A program made the position numbers and the translations under genes. Below the pieces are notes generated by a model that did not search any database, was not told where the DNA came from, and saw only the letters and a list, made by a program, of their open reading frames with translations. DNA of 64,000 bases from JAWXUK01 sp044432725. Its GTDB lineage: Bacteria > Bacillota > Clostridia > Oscillospirales > Oscillospiraceae. Shown piece after piece: positions 53,397 to 61,091 of this stretch. The first letter of the stretch is position 1. Each line of letters starts with the position of its first letter. The stretch lies in contig JAWXUL010000006.1 in NCBI GenBank assembly GCA_044432725.1, positions 1 to 64,000 of the forward strand, given 5' to 3'.

Positions 53397-53727
53397 CTGA
53401 AAGGGCAAGGATGGGTATTTACACCCAAATCTGGCAATCACGGAGCAAGAATCCCCAAAATTGGTGGGGGATATGGGCAAAATGTGGCTAGAGTACAACA
53501 AAGAAAAATACCCTCGGAAAATAACAACACTTATCATGACAGGGAAGCTAGATTTCAAAGTACGAGAGATGGACGAGCGAATGGAGAAAGAGAAGGAAGC
53601 CATTATCCAAGCTCTTCTCAAAGTCAAGCCAATGCCAGATACAGCGGATACACTGGAAGAAACAGCACACATGAACCAGCTTTATCAACAAGCCACCGAA
53701 ATGATTCTAAAAAATTACCTGACTTAA
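53371..53727 (+). pseudogene. TnpV-like transposon protein with in-frame TGA at codon 10
   Basis: ATG 53371 follows AGGAG at good spacing and reads MDNLYNLSD, then TGA (53398-53400), then continues in the same frame as a good TnpV homolog: KDGYLHPNLAITEQE, GDMGKMWLEYNKEKYPRKIT, TLIMTGKLD, then HMNQLYQQATEMIL, ending at 53727. TnpV proteins are carried by Tn4451-type and related elements, with unclear function. TGA is an ordinary stop in neighbouring genes, so this is most simply a nonsense mutation. Another frame is open over the same bases (to 53888) but looks like a shadow. Confidence 0.7.
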
Positions 53728-53736
53728 ACAACACAA

Positions 53737-53777
53737 CGTCCAATGAGAACCCATCGTTCTCGTTGGACGATTTTTTT
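53737..53777 (+). terminator. Terminator after the TnpV-like gene
   Basis: A 14-bp stem (53737-53750 with 53756-53769, one G-U) followed by ATTTTTTT; 9 nt after the stop. Confidence 0.9.
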
Positions 53778-53872
53778 ATTGTTCCAGAGAGAAAAAAAGG
53801 AAAACCACCCTATATTCCTAAGGTAATACCTCATAATTCCCGTTTTCAAATTTCAATAAAAATTGTTTCACA

Positions 53873-53950
53873 AAAAGTTGAAATTTGAGCGTAATCCTGT
53901 GTGGATTGCCGAAAATTTCAGCGAATTTGTGGGACGATTTTTGAAGTAAT
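53873..53950 (+). repeat. Dispersed intergenic repeat, copy D (shortened)
   Basis: Shows AAATTTGAGCGTAATCCTGT, TGTGGATTGCC, then GAAAATTTCAGCGAATTTGT; the central hairpin found in the other copies is missing, as if deleted. A perfect inverted repeat CAAATTTCAA/TTGAAATTTG lies at 53847-53856 and 53878-53887. This copy is inside the mobile-element remnant and provides the first codons of the frame opening at 53901. Confidence 0.6.
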
Positions 53951-55744
53951 TTGGAAAGGAGGGATTGTGAGGTGTTGCCTTCAAGAAAAAAACAAGCAAA
54001 CGACTGCAACTGACAGAAAAATCAATCCTAACAATACAGCCCCATCTTCCTTACCTTTATCAACAGAACTACCCCAACCAGAGGTGGCACCCCAAAAAGC
54101 AAATGTAGGTCAAGTAACAACTTATAAATTAAGAGATTTTTTGTCCGAAACTGAAATAAATCATCCAGATTTCAAGGATAAACCAGTGTACCTCTGTGCG
54201 AATGAAGAAGGCTTGGTTACGACTATGGCTTTTCGAGAGGCAGAAAAGGAAATCATAGCTTATGATCCACTAATTGCTCAGACTGGGAAAGTTCCAGACT
54301 TAGCTGCAATCAATCTTTATGGAGTGGATTATAACCCTGATTTTGTCTTACCTCGCAAGATGAAATTCCTTCACAAAACCACGAGGATTCAAAACATGAG
54401 GGTGTACCACCCCAAAAGGAAGAAATTCCTTTACAAAACCATGTGGATTCAAAACAAGAGGGTGTACCACCCCAAAAGGATGAAATTCTACAAGAAGAAG
54501 TAAAAACAACAGAATTAGAAGCGTTGGATTTTGCACAATTCAAAATGCCAACTGAATCTGAACAAAATATAGTAGCACACGAAGAAGTGCCTTCTGAAAC
54601 ACATGAACAAGAGGTATTTAAGGAAGAAATTGCTGGAATTCAGGAAAATAATCTAAAAGATATATCAGAAACCAACGAACTTGAATCATTGGATTTCTCA
54701 CAATTTCATATTCCTAATGAAACACTAGAAAATCTGGTACCAGAGAAAGAAAACGTGATTCAGTCTGTAATAAAAGAACAAACAGAAGAAATGGATGATT
54801 TAGAGGAAGAAATGGAGGGACAGGAAGAAAACTTTCTGCAAACCAGCTTTTTTCCTGAAACGCCACCTAAGAGCTTGTTGGACGAAACAACTGACGGCTT
54901 TCTACCGTTGGAGATACTTGCTGATCTTAAAACTCCTGAAGAAATTCCTTCGCCTATTCAAGAAGAAAAAGTGGTAGTTTCGCCTGTAAACACAGTAAAT
55001 GACTTTGAAATTACTGAAGCTAAGACTAGAAGTACTCTGTTTTTTTATAACAATCCAGAATCCATTGACCTTGATTTATCAGAATATGAAGATGGGGAAC
55101 TCATTGGATATAATGAAAAAGGGGTTCGTTTTAATGTTCAAAAAGACGGAGATTACGTGGCTTTTACAAGCACAACTTCCCTTGGTCCACGTGGTGAAAT
55201 TTTAGGAACTTCTATGAGCCCAGACGATTATACGGGGTGGACAATATGGCTTGATTCTCAAAAGGATCCAGAAGAAAGGGAGAATAAAACCTCAGCAATT
55301 AGTGGTGAGGAACAGGTTAGTATCATAGAGGATGAGATATCTCTGGAACAATATCGAGTGATTCCAAATAATTCACCCCAAAATTATAAATATATGCCAG
55401 ACCACAAACTCTACTCTGGTGGTGCGAAAACCAAGTTCAAGGCAAATGTGGAGGCGATCAAAACCCTGAAACTTCTGGAAGAAGAACAACGAGAAGCAAG
55501 TCCAGAAGAACAAATCACCCTAGCTGGCTTTGTAGGTTGGGGCGGTTTAGCCAATGCTCTCACAGAAAACAAAGCTGGGTGGGAGAAAGAATATGATGAA
55601 ATCACCCAACTTCTGACTGAAACAGAATTTAAGTCTGCACAAGAAAGTACCTTAACTGCCTATTATACAGAACAAATGGTAGTGGGTAAGATGTATCAGG
55701 CACTTGAAAATGCAGGATTCAAGCAAGGATCAATTTTAGACTAA
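53901..55744 (+). pseudogene. Frameshifted and truncated SNF2-helicase/DNA-methylase giant of a conjugative element
   Basis: Two frames must be joined. The first (53901-54345) has a coherent domain, TTYKLRDFLSETEINHPDFK to AINLYGVDYNPDF; after a frameshift near 54345 the second runs to 55744. The second has acidic repeats (LEALDFAQF, LESLDFSQF), a small domain around GYNEKGVRFNVQKDGDY, and the start of the helicase/methylase part, KFKANVEAIKTLKLLEEEQ, FVGWGGLANALTENKAGWEK, ESTLTAYYTEQMVVGKMYQA and GFKQGSILD, where it stops. In intact relatives this point is followed by the methylase motif and about 1500 more residues. Hence a decayed fragment. The start at 53901 lies in the dispersed repeat. 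Confidence 0.8.
54359..54489 (+). repeat. 60-bp tandem repeat in the decayed giant gene
   Basis: Two copies (54359-54418, 54419-54478) and 11 bp of a third. In the downstream frame each unit encodes 20 residues (DEIPSQNHEDSKHEGVPPQK and EEIPLQNHVDSKQEGVPPQK). Confidence 0.9.
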
Positions 55745-55800
55745 ACATCAATTAGATTGATACAATCTCCAATTAACCCTTGTAAAATGTAGTTAAACCA

Positions 55801-55968
55801 ATGAAAAAACCAAGAATTCATGAATGTTTAATGCAGAATATTCAAGAGGCATCGGTTTTAGTTTTTAAGGTATTGTCAGGGTTAGTCAGAGCGGGTTCTA
55901 ATCTTAAATGTTTTGTAAGAACGTTTGAGATTACCAAGGAACATTTGAGAATACAAGAAATCGTTTGA
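55801..55968 (+). CDS. Possible 55-residue frame, unknown
   Basis: ATG 55801 opens a 55-codon frame (MKKPRIHECLMQNIQEASVL...). It has no clear ribosome site and its last third runs through the direct repeats at 55921-55995, which suggests it is not a real gene. Listed for completeness because it fills the gap between the remnant and the BREX operon. Confidence 0.15.
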   Translation: MKKPRIHECLMQNIQEASVLVFKVLSGLVRAGSNLKCFVRTFEITKEHLRIQEIV

Positions 55969-55995
55969 GATTACATAGGTTTCATTTGAGAATAA
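55921..55995 (+). repeat. Four direct repeats at 20-21 bp period upstream of BREX
   Basis: Copies at 55922 (CGTTTGAGATTAC), 55942 (CATTTGAGAATAC), 55962 (CGTTTGAGATTAC) and 55983 (CATTTGAGAATAA). The two versions alternate, and start-to-start distances are 20, 20 and 21 bp, close to two turns of B-DNA, so all copies face the same side of the helix. The last copy ends 14 bp before the BREX -35 box. Candidate binding array of a regulator, or iterons left from the mobile element. Confidence 0.85.
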
Positions 55996-56009
55996 AATCC
56001 CTCAAGTCC

Positions 56010-56038
56010 TTGACACCATTGTGAAAATTTGTTACAAT
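56010..56038 (+). promoter_or_regulatory. Promoter of the BREX operon
   Basis: TTGACA (56010-56015), 17-bp spacer, TACAAT (56033-56038), 70 nt before the brxA start. Confidence 0.8.
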
Positions 56039-56107
56039 AATATAAAATAGTGGAGTAGTATACAAATTTGTCGAAGTTTTCCATTATAAAGCTTAGGAGG
56101 TGTTTAG

Positions 56108-56701
56108 GTGGGAGAATACAGCAGTGGACTTGTTTCTGAATCTTTTTGGTTCTTGGAAATGAAAAATGTGCTAATAGAGAGAAAAAATGGACTAAGTTGG
56201 GATGAATTAAAAGAAAAGTGTGTTCACGAGCAATTTTTTGGAAATCAGAAGGAATATAGAGCCAATCGTATTTTTGGTTATTTGAAACGTAGAATTTCTT
56301 TTTTAGATGAGCAACTCCTAACTATGTTTTTAACCCAGTCACTGTCCACTCAAAAAACAATTAATCTTATAGCTATAGCTCGTGGAAATCGATTGTTTTA
56401 TGAGTTTTTATATGACGAATACCGAGAAAAATTACTTCTTGGTAGTGAACAACTGACTGTTGGGGATGTAAATCGCTTTTTTCATCGCAAACAAAATCAA
56501 ATTGAAGAGATTGCGAAGTGGACGGAACCCACCATAAAAAGATTAAAGGCTGCGTATATGAACTTTTGCATCGAATCGGAAATAGTAGTCATCACAGGAA
56601 GTGACAGGCTAATAAAACAACCAGTTCTTAGTATCGACTTAGATGATTATTTAAAAGTACAAGAGCCACAAATGTGGAAAATCTGGAATGGAGTAGGATG
56701 A
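56108..56701 (+). CDS. brxA: BrxA (DUF1819), BREX defence protein
   Basis: 197 residues from GTG 56108, with AGGAGG (56095-56100) 7 nt upstream. The DUF1819 pattern is visible: GLVSESFWFLEMKNVLIERK near the start, NRIFGYLKRRISFLDEQLL, and the FLYDEYREKLLLGSEQLTVG segment. BrxA is a small, compact DNA-binding protein found in type 1 BREX loci; its exact job is not settled. First gene of the operon; its stop overlaps the start of brxB. Confidence 0.9.
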   Translation: MGEYSSGLVSESFWFLEMKNVLIERKNGLSWDELKEKCVHEQFFGNQKEYRANRIFGYLKRRISFLDEQLLTMFLTQSLSTQKTINLIAIARGNRLFYEFLYDEYREKLLLGSEQLTVGDVNRFFHRKQNQIEEIAKWTEPTIKRLKAAYMNFCIESEIVVITGSDRLIKQPVLSIDLDDYLKVQEPQMWKIWNGVG

Positions 56702-57291
56702 TGAAAAAAAGAGATGTGACAATACGCCTAGATGAGTTAGAAAAAATCTTTAACGAAGAAAGTTTTCGAAGAAACAAAGGTCTAGGTAATGAAGTTGGAT
56801 ATCATGTGTTCGATTACAACGAATGTGAAGAATTACAAGTACGTGCCAAAATAACAGAATGGCTCCAAAGGTACACAGGTGACACCGCAACATTCCGTTT
56901 AGATGTTTTTGACTTGTATGACATCGTCATTGATTATCTTGAAAAGAAAAACTATATTCAGCAATTTGTAGACTTCGAGAAAGAAGATGGTTTTGAGGAA
57001 ATCAACATCGCCATTGATGAGATGTTAGGTATGGATGAAGACGACGACGAAAATATGTTGCTTGAGTATATATCCTCTCGAGTCTCGAATCACTCTATCG
57101 TATTTTTGGTTGGGATCGGAAAATGCTTTCCTTTTTTACGTTCTCATAAAGTGCTAAATAATATGCACCAGTATATTGACCATGTACCTGTGGTGATGTT
57201 CTTTCCCGGTGAATACGATGGTCAATCATTACAAATTTTTTCTAGAGTGAAGGATGACAACTACTACAGGGCTTTTAAGCTGATTGAATAA
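56701..57291 (+). CDS. brxB: BrxB (DUF1788), BREX defence protein
   Basis: 196 residues from ATG 56701, 7 nt after GGAG (56690-56693); ATG 56698 is closer to that site, so less likely. DUF1788 features: RLDELEKIFNEESFRRNKGL at the N-terminus, VSNHSIVFLVGIGKCFPFLR in the middle and PVVMFFPGEYDGQSLQIFSR at the end. BrxB is a core part of type 1 BREX with unknown biochemistry. Coupled to brxA by overlap, followed 55 nt later by brxC. Confidence 0.92.
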   Translation: MKKRDVTIRLDELEKIFNEESFRRNKGLGNEVGYHVFDYNECEELQVRAKITEWLQRYTGDTATFRLDVFDLYDIVIDYLEKKNYIQQFVDFEKEDGFEEINIAIDEMLGMDEDDDENMLLEYISSRVSNHSIVFLVGIGKCFPFLRSHKVLNNMHQYIDHVPVVMFFPGEYDGQSLQIFSRVKDDNYYRAFKLIE

Positions 57292-57346
57292 TGCGTTCAT
57301 TCGTAGCTCTGAACAATATAAGAAACAGTTGAAAGAGGAGTACATC

Positions 57347-60300
57347 ATGATTATAGAATCTATGTTTGAAAAACCCATTAACAGAGCCTACAATGGGGTC
57401 ATTAAAGTACAGCAGGGTACTGTGGACAATCGTGGGCAGGAATTAGAAGAGTATGTAGTAACGGAAGAATTATTAAAGCATTTTTCCACCTTTTACTCTG
57501 CTTATGCAAGCAGTATCAAAGGGAATACGGAAAAAATGGGGGTCTGGATTTCTGGATTTTACGGAAGTGGTAAATCACATTTATTAAAAATTCTCTCTTA
57601 TCTTTTGAGTAATCAGGTCATTGAAGGAAAAACACCCCTTGACTATTTTCTGGAGGGGAATAAAATTCCAGATGCAGTTTTAGAAGGGGATATGCGACTT
57701 GCAACCCAAACCCCTGCTGATGTGATTCTTTTTAATGTGGATTCTAAAAGTTCTACTAATTCCAAGAACAAAAACAATAAAGATGCTATTATGACTGTTT
57801 TTCTCAAAGCATTTAATCAGCATTTGGGGTACTTTGGTGGCAATCCACACATTGCTGATTTTGAAAGAAAACTCACTCGTGAAGGAAAATACGAAAGATT
57901 TCAAGAAGTATATGAAGAAGTAGCAGGAGAGTCATGGCAAGTGGGAAGAAGAGAGTTCCGTATGTCTCAAAGTTCTGTGGTCGAAGTCTTAGTTTCCATG
58001 GGTGAAATGGAACGAGATGTGGCACTGCAAACCTGTAAAAGTTTGACACAGAGCTATGAATTTGATATTGAACAGTTTGCCCATTTACTGGAAGATTATC
58101 TTCGCACGAAAGAAAAAAATCACCATATTATCTTTTTAGTGGATGAAATGGGGCAATACATTGGGGATGATAGCAAACTTATGTTAAATCTTCAATCAGT
58201 GACTGAACAATTTAGCACCATAGGACAGGGGAAAATCTGGGTAGTGGTGAACAGTCAAGAAAAAATGGATAACTACACCAATTTCAATGTGGACGATTTT
58301 TCCAAAATTCAAGGTCGCTTTGATACACGTTTGGCACTTTCTTCCACTAACGCAAATGAGGTGATTGAAAAGAGAATTCTAGCCAAAAATCAAGCAGCAC
58401 AAACAGCACTGGCTACATTGTATGGTGATAATGAAGTGTTTCTACAATCGCTACTGAAATTCAGTGACGAAGCAGAGAAAAAGCTACCTACTTCTGGAGC
58501 AGAATTTGCCATGGTCTACCCCTTTATGCCCTACCACTTCACATTGCTGAAAACAGTTCTGACTGATATTCGTCAACAAGGTATTACAGGACAACACCAA
58601 TCCGATGGGGAACGCTCCCTCCTTGCCATGTTTAAGGATACCGCAGAATCCATTATGGATCAAAAAATGGGTGCTTTGATTCCCTTTCACCTTTTCTATG
58701 ACGTCTTAGAGAAATTCGTCAACCATGATTATAGTACTGTGATAGAAGCAGCGAGACGCAACGGCAACATCAACCCTCAAAAAGAAACCAATTGTTTTGC
58801 TGCGAATGTACTAAAAATTCTACTTCTTACCAAAAACTCTCGTGTGTTAGAGGGAAGTGTGGAAAATATCACTACTTTGATGGTAGACCATTTGAATATT
58901 GACCGTGAGGAATTAAAAGAGAAAGTCACAGTGGCACTGCAACAACTAGAGCGTGAATTTTATGTACTAAAACATGGGGATACTTATCGTTTCCTTTCAA
59001 ATGAGGAACAAGAAATCTCTCAAACAATCAATAGTATTTCAGTGGATTTGAGCAAAGTGAATCAAAAAATTGCGGGAATTATTTATTCAGAATTGTATAC
59101 CGAAACTTCAATAGGACACCCTGAAAACTTTATTCCAAGCGCTAAATTCCCTTTCAACCAAAAATTGGACGGTGCTGATTATAAATCTTTGCCAAATGCA
59201 GAATTTTCTTTAAATATTTTGACACCCAACTACACAGAGGGGAAAGATGACCAGACTCTGCTCTCTCTTACAAGTCAAGAATATTCAGTAGTGTTGGTAC
59301 TCCCTGACAAAAGACGTTTTGTGGATGAATTGCGTATGGTTCTGAAAATCGAAGCATTTCTCAGCACTGCAAGAAAAGAAGGGGACCAAATGGCTGCAGT
59401 TCGCTATGAAAAATCCAAGGAGATGGCAGAACGTGAGAAAAGTGCCAAGAGTATGTTGAAAGACCTGTTGGAAGAAGCGGTGATTTTCTCACAAGGGAAG
59501 ATTCTTTCCGTAAAAGGGAAAGATGCCAAGGCGCGTATTTTGGAAGCGTTATCGAAATTGGTGGGGGAACTGTACAATAAGCAAAGCTACATCACAACAA
59601 ATATCACCAAAGAAGAGGAAGTTTTGAAATTATTACGAGAAAGCAATTCCAATCAAATTGCCATGGTGGGAGCTAACACAAATCAAAATCCACTTGCTTT
59701 AGATGAAATGCTCCGCTTTATTGAAAATAACCCTTTGGATGACGATGGGATTCCCTTTAAGTCCGTACTTGACCATTTTGTAAAACAACCTTATGGATTT
59801 GGTCGCATCAATACCATGTGGCTTGTGGCTAAACTCTTTAAAATCAGTGATATTACCTTAACCAAAAGCAAAGAAGAGTTAAATGTGCAAACGACCAAGG
59901 CAGATGAAATCTTTGAATATCTCAACAGCATCAAGCACCATACTGGCTTAATGTTGAAAAAAAGAGTCAAAGCAGGTGCAAAAGAAAAGAAATCTGTGGC
60001 AGAGGTGCTAAAAGAACTCTTCAATCAACAACCTACCAGTAGTGATGATGACGATTTAATCAAAGATTTCCGCACTGGTTGTGAGCGAATGAGCAGGGAT
60101 ATCACAAAATGGAATGACCGATATTACAGCCATGTCGGACCATACCCCGGCAAAGAAATTGTGACAAAAGCCGAGAATTTATTTGAAGCCATGCTGAAAA
60201 AGAAAAATCCCACCGACTTCATCCTCTCTGTTCATGAATGGAAAGATGATTTCTTGGATTTGGCAGAGGATTTTGAGGATATTCAAAAATTCTTTAGCAC

Positions 60301-61075
60301 AGAGCAAGTGAAATTGTGGGAAAACAACAACAAACAGCTGAAGATCTATGAAGAAAGTAAGGTCTTCATGACAGAATCTGAAATCACAAAAACAGCGGAT
60401 GAAATGCTTGCCATTCAAAAAAACACCAGTCCCTTTGGTAAAATCCAAACTTTAAATCAGTTACACCTTACTTACCGAGAGAAATACGCAGATTTACTGG
60501 AAGAATTAGCTGTTCCAGTTCTCGAAGAAATTGGAATTCGCAAAAAGAGAGTCCTTGATGCACTGGAAAACTCTTTGTGTGACAATAGCTTAGAGCCTAA
60601 AATCCGTGCTTCTTTCGATGATTTAGAACAACAGGTCAAGGCAAGCAACGAAATGGTGAAAGTAATCAGCATGATCCCATTGCAGACAAATAAATTAATG
60701 ATGGATTTATTGGGAGATATACAGCAAGAACATCTACGTTTAGAGGAAATCCAACAAAAAGAAGCTACAGCAAATACACCTTCAATGCCTGTGGAAACCA
60801 GTTCTCCAGATGAAATAGAAGCAGAAACCACAGGACCCAGCGGCGATGGGAATGAAACAACAGAAACAGTGGTCACCAAACAAGTCACCCCCACTCCTGC
60901 TCCCGTGGCAAGTAAACCACACAAATTACTCAGTATTCGTAACATCAACAAAAGTAGTAGTTGGTTCATTGAAAATACCGATGATGTGGAGAAATATTTG
61001 GACAGCTTACGTGAGGAATTGCTGAAACAGTTGGGTAATCAAGAGAATCACAATGGGATTCAGATAGAATTTTAA
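57347..61075 (+). CDS. brxC: BrxC, large BREX ATPase
   Basis: 1242 residues from ATG 57347, preceded by AGAGGAG at 6 nt; the frame is open back to 57284 but that part lacks a ribosome site. It begins MIIESMFEKPINRAYNGVIK, as BrxC proteins do. P-loop in FYGSGKSHLLKILSYLL near residue 73; a Walker B-like HHIIFLVDEMGQYI near 258; then long helical regions and a Thr/Pro-rich part near 1150-1200 (TPSMPVETSSPDEIEAETTG). BrxC is the AAA+-like ATPase at the heart of BREX, needed for phage exclusion and for host-DNA methylation. Followed 16 nt later by pglX. Confidence 0.95.
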   Translation: MIIESMFEKPINRAYNGVIKVQQGTVDNRGQELEEYVVTEELLKHFSTFYSAYASSIKGNTEKMGVWISGFYGSGKSHLLKILSYLLSNQVIEGKTPLDYFLEGNKIPDAVLEGDMRLATQTPADVILFNVDSKSSTNSKNKNNKDAIMTVFLKAFNQHLGYFGGNPHIADFERKLTREGKYERFQEVYEEVAGESWQVGRREFRMSQSSVVEVLVSMGEMERDVALQTCKSLTQSYEFDIEQFAHLLEDYLRTKEKNHHIIFLVDEMGQYIGDDSKLMLNLQSVTEQFSTIGQGKIWVVVNSQEKMDNYTNFNVDDFSKIQGRFDTRLALSSTNANEVIEKRILAKNQAAQTALATLYGDNEVFLQSLLKFSDEAEKKLPTSGAEFAMVYPFMPYHFTLLKTVLTDIRQQGITGQHQSDGERSLLAMFKDTAESIMDQKMGALIPFHLFYDVLEKFVNHDYSTVIEAARRNGNINPQKETNCFAANVLKILLLTKNSRVLEGSVENITTLMVDHLNIDREELKEKVTVALQQLEREFYVLKHGDTYRFLSNEEQEISQTINSISVDLSKVNQKIAGIIYSELYTETSIGHPENFIPSAKFPFNQKLDGADYKSLPNAEFSLNILTPNYTEGKDDQTLLSLTSQEYSVVLVLPDKRRFVDELRMVLKIEAFLSTARKEGDQMAAVRYEKSKEMAEREKSAKSMLKDLLEEAVIFSQGKILSVKGKDAKARILEALSKLVGELYNKQSYITTNITKEEEVLKLLRESNSNQIAMVGANTNQNPLALDEMLRFIENNPLDDDGIPFKSVLDHFVKQPYGFGRINTMWLVAKLFKISDITLTKSKEELNVQTTKADEIFEYLNSIKHHTGLMLKKRVKAGAKEKKSVAEVLKELFNQQPTSSDDDDLIKDFRTGCERMSRDITKWNDRYYSHVGPYPGKEIVTKAENLFEAMLKKKNPTDFILSVHEWKDDFLDLAEDFEDIQKFFSTEQVKLWENNNKQLKIYEESKVFMTESEITKTADEMLAIQKNTSPFGKIQTLNQLHLTYREKYADLLEELAVPVLEEIGIRKKRVLDALENSLCDNSLEPKIRASFDDLEQQVKASNEMVKVISMIPLQTNKLMMDLLGDIQQEHLRLEEIQQKEATANTPSMPVETSSPDEIEAETTGPSGDGNETTETVVTKQVTPTPAPVASKPHKLLSIRNINKSSSWFIENTDDVEKYLDSLREELLKQLGNQENHNGIQIEF

Positions 61076-61091
61076 TAAATGAGGAAAAAAT

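Noticed and set aside
53484..53888. Open frame continuing the LtrC-like fragment past its TGA
   Set aside because: It overlaps the TnpV-like frame, which has a real family pattern, its own ribosome site and terminator. A linker of the giant element protein remains possible but is weaker.
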